Under the pieces are notes generated by a model. That model made no database searches, was not told the origin of the DNA, and was given only the letters and a program-made list of their open reading frames with translations. A program made the position numbers and the translations under genes. A stretch of DNA of 64,000 nucleotides, taken from assembly GCF_000002875.2 (NCBI RefSeq), contig NC_009396.2, positions 193,501-257,500 of the forward strand. Direction: 5' to 3'. Positions 1-11,500 of the stretch are shown one piece after another; position 1 is the first letter of the stretch, and each line of letters starts with the position of its first letter. The DNA comes from Leishmania infantum JPCM5 (lineage: Eukaryota; Euglenozoa; Kinetoplastea; Trypanosomatida; Trypanosomatidae).

Positions 1-272
1 CCGCCGCAAGTGGCGCTGGAATCTCCGACGACACGCCCGCGCGCGTGGACTCGCTTGCGCTGGTAACAGCGGCGGCCTTACGCAGCTTGCGGCGACGAGC
101 CTCGCGCCATATGGCAGGCGCGTTGGCCTGCCAGTACGACAGGAGAACCGCTCGAAGGAAGGACGCATCGCACAAGACAGCGTAGCCACGGTCGCCGCTG
201 GCCGCCGAGGACAAAAAGGAAGAAGACGATGTTTGAATGAGATGCGAAGCGGACAAGATGCGCAGGCAGCGC
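1..272 (-). CDS. possible 5' end of a minus-strand gene, cut by the left edge; frame unresolved
   Basis: This stretch is GC-rich, lacks simple repeats and differs from the spacer to its right. Reading leftwards, one minus frame stays open from just after a TAA at 273-275 to the edge, about 90 codons. It has high G/C at third positions and a balanced composition (for example GYAVLCDASFLRAVLL), but no Met. A second frame has an ATG at 168 and stays open 56 codons to the edge, but is very Arg-rich with weaker third-position bias. A pyrimidine run ending in CAG at 199-198 would make a splice acceptor 29 bases before that ATG. Either the true ATG is left of base 1, or there is a frameshift, or the ATG at 168 is used. 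I do not recognise the product. The coding bias is seen; that this is a gene is inference. Confidence 0.33.
198..226 (-). promoter_or_regulatory. candidate trans-splice acceptor near the left edge
   Basis: On the minus strand a pyrimidine-rich run (about 226 to 205) ends in a CAG with its AG at 199-198. It lies upstream of the ATG at 168 and inside the longer Met-less open frame, so it only makes sense if the ATG at 168, or one beyond the edge, is the start. Confidence 0.3.
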
Positions 273-275
273 TTA

Positions 276-1816
276 TTAGCGTGCGCGCGAAGTACTCTCC
301 GCTTCATTGGCCGCGTGCTTGGGTTTTACGTGGGTGTGCTAGCAGTATCCTGCCACTGCAAAGCAGGTGCGCGCGCATGTACGTGGTGTATGGGGAGGGT
401 GACAAGAGGGGCGGAAGGAGAAACGAGAAGAGGGCAGAAGCACGGCAAAGGTAGACGGACATAGGCGAACGAGAAGCCACCACAAGGACGCCATCGTGGC
501 CGTCGCCCACATGCATCAGCTGCACAGGAAAGCATCCACTGCGCGCGTGTGTGTATGTTGCACAGGCAGCTACCGAGGCACGATCAGCAGCAGTGCAGAA
601 AAAAAAAGCGCACGCGCCCCTCCTCTCTCACTCACTCACTCACACACTGGCTTGAAAAGCGCGCGGGCAAGAAGCACGTGCGCAGCAAGTGAGCGCGGGA
701 AAGAGGGGCGCCCGTCACGACCCACAACGTGACGGGCGCCCTCTTTCTGTCTTCCATTGGCTGTTTTTCGGTTCTCTTTCTACACAAATTTTGTAGTGTG
801 TCCCTTCGCGTGCACACGTGTGTGTGTGGGTGGGTAGGTGTGCCGCCGTGAGGGCGCGTGTGCGTGTTGGCGTGAGGGAGTCCCGACAAGACAGAAGAGC
901 ACAGTACGCACGAAGGAAAGAGAAGCGTGTGCCGGAACAGTCGCTGCCCTGTGGCGGATGAAGAAAGTAGAAAGAAAGACATGGAGGAGGAGGGGGGCAG
1001 ACCAAAGGACAGGAGCAAAACAGGACGCCAAGAACCGAAACACGTGTAGGCGCGAACCCACGAGCACGGGCGAAGCAAGGCCGCATGAAAGAAGAAGACT
1101 GGCTGGAGACGCCACTGACAACCTCCACTAGGAAACAGGGGAAGGGAAGGGGAGGGAAGGGGGAGGTCAATACTGTCCCCTTTCATGCTTTCCGACGATC
1201 AGATATGATAAAAGGGAAGTGAGTCTGCGCACATTGCACACGCAAAGGAAAGAAGAAGACGGGGGGGGGGGGTGAAGTCTCTAGCAAGCGAAGACGAAAA
1301 AGAAGAACGCCCACACACAGACAAAATCGACGAGTATCCAAGAGGGCAGCCACAGCGCCAGCACCAAAAGCACCGCAAGCGTGTGCGCCAAGGCATTGGC
1401 GGCGATGATGGCAACGACAACGACAGTTTCCAAACAATCGCCGAACAAGTGAATAAGAGGACTCAGATGAAAAGAAAAATACTTCTTTAGTAGAAAAAGG
1501 AGAACATGAAGAGGAGTGTGCCGCCGTGGCGCGTGTTCGCACGGCGCTGGCGAGAGCAGAAAAGGCGGCAGAAGAGCGGAGGGGCGGAAGGATAAAGGAA
1601 GAGGATGGAGGGAGGAGGAAGAGACGCACACACCGCCATACGAGCGTTACTCCCTTCACCCTCACACAAGCACACGCACACGCACACGCACACACGCCCG
1701 GTCCCTATGCCGTTGTTGCTGTTTTCGAATCTGCCGCCCCGCCCCCACCAAAACGCCGCAGTATTAGGTGAGCAGGCGTGCACAGAGCAGCACTTGCTGG
1801 CATTCAACATGGCTTG
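276..1816. other. spacer downstream of gene 1, no convincing gene
   Basis: About 1.5 kb between the stop of gene 1 and the left-edge candidate. It holds purine-rich plus-strand sequence, a run of 12 G at 1261-1272, a G-rich block at 1136-1167 and a CA-rich tract at 1666-1696. The ORFs here of up to 184 codons are made of His/Thr/Arg or Ser/Leu/Phe low-complexity translations of these repeats. The segment nearest gene 1 should be its 3' untranslated region; its end cannot be placed by eye. Confidence 0.6.
1666..1696. repeat. CA-rich microsatellite
   Basis: Imperfect CACACG/CACACA tract, about 120 bases downstream of the gene 1 stop and therefore probably within its 3' untranslated region. Confidence 0.8.
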
Positions 1817-4800
1817 CTACTCGCGGCGGGCACGCTTGTGCGAAGGCAGCGGCGATGCACCGCCGTGCTGCCGTCCTTGAAAAGGCATCGCCATCTCAGT
1901 CTCATCGGCGTCGTCATCGCTGTCGTCGAAGCTCATGGCGCGGCGCACCACAGCGGAGAAGAAGGCGCGAAGCCCCTCCCCTAGCCCGTTACCACTGCCG
2001 AGAGCGTACCGCTGGCGCTGGTTCGTGGGATTTAAATTGCCTTCTCTGCTGTTCCGAGAATCGTCGCCGCTATCGGAGTCAGAGACATCGTCGTCGCCAT
2101 CGCTGTCGTCGGGCTCAGGCTCCAGCATCTTCGCTAGTCGGTGCATTCCTCCCTGAGTCTGAACCGCACTCTGCCTCACGCCCACGTCCTCCCCAAGCTC
2201 TTCCCCCAACTCAGAGCAAGATGTTGACGAGATGTAGACGGTAACCTCATGCGGCGGCGCTGCCGTCGAGGTGGGGTCCAAGGTATGCGCATGCTTTCGC
2301 TCAGCGGTTTGGGACAGCACGGAATGCGAGGGAGTGTCTTCGCTCTCGTCCTCGCTATCATCACGATGGCGGCGACGGCCGGCAACGTGACCGGCGTCGA
2401 CGCCTTCGCTCGGTCCATCGGCTTGGGTGTTAGCCGCCTCGCTCGCGTTCGCTTTGCCGACCGCCACCGTCGCTGTCTTTCTGTGCGAGTGGGCCGCGGA
2501 TGGCGTGTTCACGGGCTCCGCCTCTGGCGCAGTTTCTAAACCGACCAGCGCGCGGGGGCCCTCATTGTGCCCCTCTGCTACCGACGACCCCTGCTCAGGC
2601 GTCGGTGCCTCCTCACTTGGCTCACCGTCCTTTCCACAGTGCTCGCCGGTGTCCAGCTCCCGCTCGCCCCCGGACGTGCCTCCAGCGAAGGCCGTTGCGG
2701 TGGCACGGAGGGCCTCGCCAGCGGATTGCTGGTCCTGCAAGAGCGTTTCGAGCATCCCAATGAACGCAGCGGACGCACGCGGCAGGGCGGTGGGTGGCGC
2801 GGCGCCGCATGACGCCCTCGTAGGCGGCTGAGTAGCTCGATGCGCCCGATAGTCGCCGATCGAACCCAACATCCGGCGCTGATCGCTGACATCCCCTTCG
2901 CCGCCCTCGTCTGGCAATGCGTGCAGTTCCTCGCTGTTGTCATCGCACACCCGCTCATGCGGCAGATGATGTCTGCCTCTGTCATCCGCTTCACCGCCGT
3001 ATTCCTCGGCATCCGCCGCTGCCGCGGCGCGTTCATTGTGGTGCCCCTCTTCGTCCTCCAGCCGCTGCTTCAGCACCTCCAGCAGCTGATTACGCACCCG
3101 CTCACAGGTCTGCAGGGCGGCATCCAATGGCAACTTAACGCGCTCGTGGAGCACTTGATCCATCTGCAGCACCTCCCCAGCCCATTCGTCCAGCTGAGCC
3201 ACGTAGCGAAGAAGCGCCGCGCACCGGGCAGCAAGGTCGTCTGCGGCAGGATCATACACATCCATCGCACTCTGCTCTTGTTGAAGCAGCTCCGCCTCCT
3301 TGGAGCGCCGGGTACGCAGCGCACAGAGTCGAGTGAGCATTGCGGCGAGCCCCTCACGGCAGCATTCGTACAGCTGGACAAGAGCGTAGCGGGTAGGAGT
3401 GGCGATAACTGAGACAGTGGTGGGCGGTGCCGTTGACAGTGCTTGCGTGGCTCCGCTTGACCGCCTTCGCATCCTCTCCGCTGAGTTCGAGGAATGAAGA
3501 CCATCACCGCTGACACGGGACGCAAAACTTGCTGTGGTGGCCGTTGCACCTTCCGCGGTCGTCGTCACGGCAGCTGGCAAGGAGGTCACCAAGGCAGGCG
3601 GTGTGGCGGATGCGAAGACCGGCACTTGCACGCGAAGAACAAAGGACTCTGGCGTCTCTGTGGACGTCACAGTGGCTTTGGAACGGTCCGACTCATCGCC
3701 GTCGCTGCCGTGCGTGCGTCCAGCCGCTTCGACAAAATAATGCGCACTGCTGTTCGCGAAAAGGCGCGCCCTGCCTTTCCCGCCTCGACTCACCGCCGCC
3801 ACCGGGAGCGGTGGCGGGAAGAGCGACGTGCACCAGCTGATCGAGGTGCCAGAGATGGGGCTGTCATCGCGCGCGTCTAGGGGCACCGCACGGTCCATTC
3901 GGGTCAGGGGAGTCGACGACTGCAACGCCGTCCAGTCATGTCGCGCCACGTCGGAACGCATGCAGAGGAGCTCGTCCGTGAGACGGTCGACGATCATCAT
4001 GCCACGAGAGCGCAGTCGGTCGGCAAGAAGACGGCAGGCAGCTAGTCCGGCCCGCGCCACATCGAGCTCCTGCCGTTGTCGCGCCTTCGATCGGCCGTCT
4101 CTATGGGCACCCCAGCCAGCCTTCTCCGAGCCTTCAGCGCAGCGTGCCTCATCGCCGTTTTCGCGCATTTCTCCGTCCTCCTCGTCCAGCCGCGCGCAGA
4201 GCTCATCCAGCGCCGACAGCGGCGAGCCCTCCACCACGTAGCGGCGCTGGAGCTCGCGATGTTGCCCTTCCATCTCTGTGAGCTCCTCATGCAACTTCTC
4301 CAAGAGAGTGATGCGGTCACGAGCTTCGTCGAAGTCTTGCAGGACACGCTGCGTGCCCCCGCCGCCGCCGCCACCGCTGCTGCTAGCGACCGGGTCGCCC
4401 AGCTGTGTGCCAGCAGCGGTTGGAGTCGACGCAGTAGCGAGAGCATAAACGCCAGAGGGTCGTCGGCTTCCACCTCGCGAGTCGCCTTCCGCCGCCGCCT
4501 CGCGCCACGACTGTAGCAACGCCATCATGCGCGCCTCCATGTCCTCCTGTGCGGTCAAGAAAGCTTCATCCGCCTCGACAAGCGAGTCGAGAGTTATGAG
4601 GTCCTCGCACAACTCCTGCGTGCGCTGCGGCAGGTTTGCGAGCGTACGCAGGGGTGATCGGGCTTGCTGGTCATCTTCGCTGTCCCTCTCCTCCGCCAGC
4701 GTCTCAAAACCCCAATTCGTGCGCTGCTGAGATGAACCGAGAGTAGCGCGACCCCGCACAGGGGAGGTGCGATGATCGTTTCGCGAGCGTGCGGCACGCA

Positions 4801-5269
4801 CACCAGGCTCAGCCGCACCGGCGACTGTAAACACCTTCAAGGATGATGACGGTAGATAGCGAGATTTCGCACTGCCCTCCGGCAGTGGCTTTTGTGCCGT
4901 GGACGGTGTCACTGGGCTGGCGCGGTTTGCAGCGGCCTGGAGGCGAGGGAGATACGCCTCGAGCGCCTTTGTGTTTGCGTCGTATGGGTATGCTGGTGCC
5001 GCCGCGGGCCGCGTTGTGGTGGTGTTCGTCGTGGTGGTCGCCTTTCCACGCTGCGAGGAGAGCGACGCCACAGATGTCGAAGACATTGTCAGCCCCTTTT
5101 GCAGCAACGAGCCCACAGACGGGGAGATGGGGCGGTGCGGCAGACGTGCAGGCGTGGAGCGCACGGTTGTCGGGGTGGGCGGCGCCGACCCCTTGGCACC
5201 GGAGGCGGAGTTCGGAGCCGGTGCGCTCATGTTGACGAAGCGGCTAGCACCAGACTCTTTCCTAGGCAT
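1817..5269 (-). CDS. hypothetical protein, 1150 aa, coiled-coil-like with acidic C-terminal region (gene 1)
   Basis: Function unknown; no family recognised. Residues 1-210 are Ser/Thr/Pro/Ala-rich and look disordered. Helical, charged segments with heptad-like spacing follow at about 215-262, 306-372, 394-440, 626-740 and 832-862, separated by low-complexity linkers. One linker carries seven consecutive Gly (299-305). Acidic Asp/Ser clusters lie at about 1053-1072 and 1114-1125, and the protein ends in a basic KRARRE that could be a nuclear signal. No signal peptide or membrane segment is visible. The first ATG was chosen because a textbook pyrimidine tract and AG end 17 bases before it; a second Met at residue 14 is possible. 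Third codon positions are strongly G/C. A structural, cytoskeletal or nuclear scaffold role would fit the coiled coils, but that is inference only. Confidence 0.92.
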   Translation of the reverse strand: MPRKESGASRFVNMSAPAPNSASGAKGSAPPTPTTVRSTPARLPHRPISPSVGSLLQKGLTMSSTSVASLSSQRGKATTTTNTTTTRPAAAPAYPYDANTKALEAYLPRLQAAANRASPVTPSTAQKPLPEGSAKSRYLPSSSLKVFTVAGAAEPGVRAARSRNDHRTSPVRGRATLGSSQQRTNWGFETLAEERDSEDDQQARSPLRTLANLPQRTQELCEDLITLDSLVEADEAFLTAQEDMEARMMALLQSWREAAAEGDSRGGSRRPSGVYALATASTPTAAGTQLGDPVASSSGGGGGGGTQRVLQDFDEARDRITLLEKLHEELTEMEGQHRELQRRYVVEGSPLSALDELCARLDEEDGEMRENGDEARCAEGSEKAGWGAHRDGRSKARQRQELDVARAGLAACRLLADRLRSRGMMIVDRLTDELLCMRSDVARHDWTALQSSTPLTRMDRAVPLDARDDSPISGTSISWCTSLFPPPLPVAAVSRGGKGRARLFANSSAHYFVEAAGRTHGSDGDESDRSKATVTSTETPESFVLRVQVPVFASATPPALVTSLPAAVTTTAEGATATTASFASRVSGDGLHSSNSAERMRRRSSGATQALSTAPPTTVSVIATPTRYALVQLYECCREGLAAMLTRLCALRTRRSKEAELLQQEQSAMDVYDPAADDLAARCAALLRYVAQLDEWAGEVLQMDQVLHERVKLPLDAALQTCERVRNQLLEVLKQRLEDEEGHHNERAAAAADAEEYGGEADDRGRHHLPHERVCDDNSEELHALPDEGGEGDVSDQRRMLGSIGDYRAHRATQPPTRASCGAAPPTALPRASAAFIGMLETLLQDQQSAGEALRATATAFAGGTSGGERELDTGEHCGKDGEPSEEAPTPEQGSSVAEGHNEGPRALVGLETAPEAEPVNTPSAAHSHRKTATVAVGKANASEAANTQADGPSEGVDAGHVAGRRRHRDDSEDESEDTPSHSVLSQTAERKHAHTLDPTSTAAPPHEVTVYISSTSCSELGEELGEDVGVRQSAVQTQGGMHRLAKMLEPEPDDSDGDDDVSDSDSGDDSRNSREGNLNPTNQRQRYALGSGNGLGEGLRAFFSAVVRRAMSFDDSDDDADETEMAMPFQGRQHGGASPLPSHKRARRE

Positions 5270-5286
5270 TTAGCCCACAGCAACGG

Positions 5287-5312
5287 CTGAGAAAAAGGTA
5301 GGGAAGGGGAGG
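5287..5312 (-). promoter_or_regulatory. trans-splice acceptor of gene 1
   Basis: Minus-strand pyrimidine tract (CCTTCCCTACCTTTTTCTCAG) ends in AG at 5288-5287, leaving a 17-base 5' untranslated region before the ATG at 5269. Tract plus nearest AG is the known acceptor layout in trypanosomatids. Confidence 0.75.
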
Positions 5313-5379
5313 TGGCAAGCCTTTGAAAGGTGTAGCTCCGCTGCGGCGCGTGTGTGTGCACGGCCCGATCTGCACGTAG

Positions 5380-5383
<4 letters not shown>

Positions 5384-5417
<34 letters not shown>

Positions 5418-5433
5418 TGTGTGTATGTATGTG
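5384..5433. repeat. (TG)n microsatellite upstream of gene 1
   Basis: About 50 bases of TG repeats with a few TATG interruptions, 115 bases upstream of the gene 1 ATG. Confidence 0.9.
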
Positions 5434-5469
5434 GGAAGAAAGGCCCAAGACGAAACACGAAGCAGTCCC

Positions 5470-5470
<1 letters not shown>

Positions 5471-5510
<40 letters not shown>
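5471..5510. repeat. second (TG)n microsatellite upstream of gene 1
   Basis: About 40 bases of nearly pure TG repeat, separated from the previous tract by 37 bases of non-repetitive sequence. Both alternate purine and pyrimidine and could adopt Z-DNA. Confidence 0.9.
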
Positions 5511-5511
<1 letters not shown>

Positions 5512-8500
5512 GTTAGCGTTCACAAGCTTCTTTGGTGTCTGTCCTTTGTTGCGGCAGGCGGGGTCCGTAATGCAAGGTTCACGACCAATAACCATGGAGG
5601 GCTAAAAAGAATGGAAAAGCAGGAGAGAGCGACGCGACAACGAGGCCACGACCGCTGTGCCGGCGCACGAGGAGACGCGATAACGAACAAGAAAAGATGA
5701 AAAGGGGAAAAATAAGGGGAAAGGCTCCCCACCCCCGTCTACTCGCGGCGACAACGCCTTACTTGGACGACTTATTTCCGTTGCTGCGGCTGCTGCGGCT
5801 CTCCTGTGTTAGCGGACGCGTCGAGAGCGTGGGAGAGGGTGGCGCGGTAACTTCCAACGCCAAGAGAACAACAAATAAAAAGAAAACAACAGTTATGAGG
5901 CATCCGTGGCGATGACGGGTGTGGCGGGCCGACAGAAGGGACGCAAAGACGCACACGATTCGAGAATGAGATAGGAAAGAGCACACGTGAAGTGTGGAGA
6001 GATGCAGTGACAGAGATGTGAGACGCTGCAGACAAGGGCTGCATCTGTGTGTGCATGTTTACGCTCGTGTCTCCATTCGTCTAAGGAGCACGCAAGCAGG
6101 AGAGGCGCAGTCAGTGATGTCTGACATGATACAGGGATACAGTGAGGACGAGGCGGCCGCTTCGCGCCGTCCAAAACGCGCATCTCCCACCCCTTTCGCG
6201 ACCGCAGTTACGAAGGCGATCGATATGTCTTCGCTTATTATGTTGTTTGGGCGCCCTTTCGGTTGGGAGAGAGGGGGGGTGAGGGGCATCGACGCAGCCT
6301 AAACAGCGCACACGATCTGACGCAAAGAGCGTACCTCGCCCTCGCTATCTGCCAAGTGCGACGCCAGTTCGTTAGATAAACGAAAAAAGCACCCACGTCC
6401 ATCCCAGCTGCGAAGAGCCATCCTCCGTCACGTGCGAGGTGTTGGGTGGTGCGCCTCTTCTCGTAAAGAGACAGAGGGGGAGAGGGTTGGCATAGCGACA
6501 AGTACGCCAAGAGGGGATAGCCCGTTTCCTGTGCCGCCGCCACCACTACCGTCACCCCATCTCCCTTCCCTCCTTTTCCACGACCCAAGCCTTGCTCTTT
6601 CTCTCGCTCCGTCATTTTCTCATATGGGCCTTCTTCCACGTGTGTGTGTGTGTGTGTGTTCCGTCAGTACCTGAGGCCTAGGCGCACTTCAGGCAGAACT
6701 TCGAAGCAGGAAAAGAGGGCGAGCCTCGCGTAGAGGCGTGAAGGTGGGCGTGTGCATGGTCCACGAATGACTGGTTGCCGTCGACGCCCCACTGGCTGCA
6801 GAGGAAAGCAATGAAATCTAAAACAAAACTGCGCATTTTTGGCCACGGCAGACCCACTCCTGTCGCCCAAGAAGAAGGTCAGGATTCTCTGAGGCTGCGG
6901 TGAGCAATGGGGAGAGGGTTTGCTGGTTGAACGAGGGACGAGGAAAAGGGAGACAGAGGCATCCCCATCGGACGCGCACACATACACTCATCGACACATG
7001 GTATAGAGTCACCTACGCACACCTATTCACATACTAGTCATGCGGTATATGCACACGCATCCACTGAAGCGCCTATCGATGAAGCAAACAGCGAAAACCA
7101 AAACAGAAGAAACCCGAACGGGAGAAATATGAGACAGATGAAGGAAGAGAGGCGAACAAGCAGAGGAGCGGCCGTGGTGGTGGTCACAGCCCCTTGTGCG
7201 GTGACGGAGACGGAAGATGAAATGAGAGCAGCAGCAGCAGCATCGGACTGAGGAGAATGAACGTAAAGCGGAGGGGCAGCCTTGTGGGCGTGCCGAAAAG
7301 AATAAAAGAGGTGCACATTAAAAGACAGGAAACGAAAGAGGAGAGCAAGACTCCACACAACACCTAAAAACGAGTCCAGATGTACGCCACACGCGGACGC
7401 ACACAAACAGAGATAGAGAGAGGGGTTCGATGCCTCGGTTCATGGCGCAGGTAGCACCGGTCCGTCAGAGGGGCAAGGTGGGAAAGTCGATTTGGACACC
7501 GACACCGCCTCACAAGAAGATGCAGAGTGAAAAGTGAACGAATTGTTATGTATAGAAAGAGAGTAAAAGCGTGTCTGTGTGTGTGAGAGAAAGCATGCGC
7601 GTGTCTGAGTCTGCAAATGTGTCCAGCTCTGCAGCAACTCAGCCGTGAAGCTGAGTGAAAACAGAGAAACATAGAAAACGACAAAGAAGGCACAACCAAG
7701 ACCGCAAAACAAAAATTGCCGGGTCAGCAGCACAACCAAGAGCACCCCCCCCCACTGCCACCGGCAGAAGACGGCCAAGTGTGAGCAGCACCTCGGCAGT
7801 GCACCATGTCCCACCATACACATCGCCAAAGGATTGCTACCACGGCTAAAAAAGACAATGAAGAGAAAGGATAGTCAGGACGTATAAAGAAAGGTGTACA
7901 AGAATCATTGAGAGGTAGCACTCGACCCGCACAGTCGCCGTGGTCGCAGCAGCAGCAGCAGCAGAAGCCGCCATGGCCGTAGTAGATGTGCGCTGTGGAG
8001 CCTGCGCTTCTTTGGGGATGCGTGAGTGCGCACATGTGTATTGGCGCGGGTGTCGTTGGCATGCGTAACGCGCGTCCTTGAGCACGATGGATTCAACGCG
8101 CACTCGCTTTCTGCGGCTTGCGTAGCTCACGCACCTGGGACAGCGGAACAGCTATCCGAGAAACGCACTGCCAGCACACAAGCACACACACACAAGAAAA
8201 AAAAAAGAAAAAGCGCGATGCAGAGAGAGGAAGAGAGAGATCGGCGGCACAACGCACCTTCACACCGACCTCCAACGAACGAGTCTCCGACGATGAACAT
8301 ACGAACGGTCAAGTGCAGGCGAGCAGCCAGAGAGTTAGGAAAGACAAGAAAACCACCAGAGAAAGAAAAGCGGGGAGGCGGAGGCGCATCGACGGAACAT
8401 GAACGAGGAAGAAAAACGAAGAAAAACGCGAACATATAAAAAAGCAAGAAAGGAGAATCGTGAGACATGAGCGAGAACGTGCACACATACACGCACACGC

Positions 8501-11500
8501 CTGCCCAGATTCGGGGTCTGAAAGGAGAGAGTGAGAGAAAGGAAGAGGGTGGTTTGTACTCCGCCACCCGATGCGTGTACACATATCTACGTGTGCATGT
8601 GCATGAGATAGCACAGGGCGACTGGTTAAGAAGCCGATAAAGGTGGGAAAAAGCCGACAACAAAACAAAAACACGGAGCAAGTGAGCCTGAATCCGATAC
8701 GCACACATGCAGCAGAAGCACAACAACAATGAAATAGCACATGCAAATCAAAAAGAGTGGGAAAGAGAGAGCGGAAGACTTAAAAGGGCGATCGCATATC
8801 CATTAGCATCCGCGTCCCTCTCCCTCTGCGCCGCTCGTGTGCATATATGTGGGCGTACATGTTGTTGTTTTGCTTGTTCGAAGAGAGCAGCACAGACATG
8901 GTGAGAGCACCGGGGAAACGCTCCAAAGAACTAAACTCCACCGAAAAAAAAGGGTCGGAAACGCAAGCAAGCGGGCCTCGCGCTCTAGAGAGTTCGGGTG
9001 GGGGAGGGGGACAAGGGCGTACTGTGCTGCGAGAGACAAACAGACAGGGACAGGCATGTGCCGAGGAAGAAGACGGTAACGATACGGTAATCGGAGCAAA
9101 AACAGCATGCAAAATAGCCGAGAGGTTTGTATGATGAACGCTGGCAAGCAAGCGAAAAAAAGAATCCAAAATGGCAGCGGCGAACTTGAAATCAACTATG
9201 GTGACAGCACAAGGAATACACGACGGGATGCGCGCTAGACAGTGGATGTACCGTACGCGGCAGTGGAAAGAGGAGGGGAGGAGGAGAAAAAGAGAGAAAG
9301 AGAAGGCGACGGCATTATAACGGGCGTAGCCTCACGCGACGCGTGTGATGTACCGAAAAACATAAAAGTACGCTGAAAACAAGGTTTGAGCATGCAGAAG
9401 AAAATGAGATCGAACGGACACAAAAACGTCGATGCGTAAAACGGACGGCGACGGCGACAGTGAACTGGAAAAGAAGAAGTGAAGGAGATGGAGAGGAGGA
9501 AAGACCCAGGCTACTACGCGCGCCGCACCCTCAGATCATTCGGATAGGCGAAAGCCAACGCACGCATCAACACGAAAATGGACAACAGCCTCCCTCCCTC
9601 ACCCCCCCAAGCACGATCGGTGGCGGGTATGGAAAAGAAGATGTGACACGTCGCATCCAATGAGAGCGGAGTACGCGAGACGACAAGAAAGAAAGCCAGC
9701 AAGGTAAGCACGGCGGTATGAACCTCACATGTATAAGTGTGCGGCTGCGGCTTCTTTCGAACAACGACAACAACAAAGAAAAAGGAATACGTGAAGCGTG
9801 ATAAGCGCAGCACACGGAAAGAAGAACGGGGTGTGGAGAGGAGCTCAGCGGGCGTGCAGAAAAGAGGCTGACACGCTTCGCGTACGACACATACAAACAA
9901 ACAATCAAGGAGGAGAGCCGAATCAAGACGCACCAACACAAACGCGAAAACGAAAAAGAAAGGAAAATAGGAAAGTAGTGGCACATCGCACGTGCATCGA
10001 GCGGAGCATGCGTGGGCACGACATCGACCCCCTCTCCCCCCGGCGAAACGAATAAAAATGATATGCGCACAATGTACGCACGATGCGCGCAGAGAGCACA
10101 TGGCGAAAGGAAAAAAAAGAAGGCAGGCAAAGGCGAGAGCAGAAACAAACGGGAAGGGAGAAAAGCGACGACGCAAGAGGAGCCAGCGACCCAAAATATA
10201 AATCAGTAAATGAACGAAAACGAGGCACGGAAAAGGCGCACAAGAACGCAGGATTGCTGCGTCGAAGCAGAGAAGTGGTGCGCGCGTATATACGCCGGCG
10301 TGCGTGTCTGTGCGTCTCCATAGTACGCGCAGAAGTACGTTGCACCAGTCAAGCAAGCAGAGAGAGAGAGCACACACACACACATCCTCGCGCTCCGATC
10401 ATTGGCCCAGGTTGGAGGAGGTTTACAAAATGCGGGGGAGGTGGTCTCGATCAGACGCAGCGCAAGTCGAAAAGATGTCCAGAAAGAATGCGCCCTTCTC
10501 TCTCTCAAGAAGAAGAGCAGCATTCGGAATGGGTATCACGGGAGTAAAGGGAGTCGCTGAGGAAGACATGGTGTACACATCGACAGAAATGGGTGAGCGT
10601 ATGCCGTTACAGATGATGAGGGACGCGTGAACGAGAAAACGCAAGAAAGAAAAGGGGCCGAAGCCCGGACGTGGCGGGTGGTCCGCCCAGCCCAACTCCC
10701 CTTTTTTTTCACCCCCTTCCTACCTCCCTCCCGTCTCGCTCCGATCAGATACATGCCTCACTGCCTTCGCGAGCCCCGCAAAAACGGCTGCAAGGCACAT
10801 CGCCGAAGCAGGAAAACAAGCGAACACACGTAAAGGCATAAAGAAAAATGCACATGGAGTACACATGGACGTCTCCCGTTGCGCGCGCGCGTGGTGCGCG
10901 GCCGCGGCACCGGTTGTCGCTGGCACTGAAGCAGAAGAGAGAAACAAAAAGAAGGAGAAGGGGCGAAGAAGAGGCAGCGAAACGAGAATGACAGGAGGGT
11001 GGTGGGAAAGCACAACAAGTGCGCGCGTGTGTGTGAGCGCGTGCACATGCATGTGCGTCACAACTGCAAAGACCCCGTCGTGGAGGCTAAAGTGAAATAT
11101 GATAGGCAGACGGTTCTGTGAGCATGTTGCGCGTCCCTTTCGTGTTCATCGAAGCATGCGCACGCGTCCCTCTCGCACGCAGCCGGGGTCATAGAGGCAT
11201 ACACACGCAGGGGCTGGGGCACACAGCGAACAGCAGCACACGCAGAGACTCCAGGCGCAGCAGAAAAGCAGAGGTCACAGGCGGAGGAAGCGATGATACA
11301 CAAGCGTTCAGCACAGGGGGAGTGCTAAAGAGAGAAATGCCACCGTGAAGACGCATGCCGCGAACACCAAGCACCGCAGCGATACAGAAAGTAGGCAGGG
11401 AAGAGTGGCGCACAAGCACGTGCGCTACAGGAAAAAGATATCGAACACACAAGAAATCCAAGCGAGAGCCGGGAATGCACGAATCATACCAAGGCACACC

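Noticed and set aside
3120..3340. A weak match in gene 1 (about residues 680-698, ARCAA...EW) to the module of genes 2-4
   Set aside because: Alignment needs gaps, lacks RAV and the Ala-Trp end, and lies in an Ala-rich helix where such matches are expected by chance.
7421..7450. tRNA B-box-like sequence GGTTCGATGCC
   Set aside because: No A box, no T-stem that pairs and no acceptor stem; similar TTCGA sites elsewhere (14640, 32116, 35096) fail in the same way.
9514..10383. 289-codon minus ORF and similar Cys/Phe/Ser-rich frames of 250-320 codons (21078-21908, 22468-23418, 40015-40932, 51012-51791)
   Set aside because: They arise wherever the minus strand is pyrimidine-rich, because C/T codons rarely form stops; no conserved-looking segment or proper start context.
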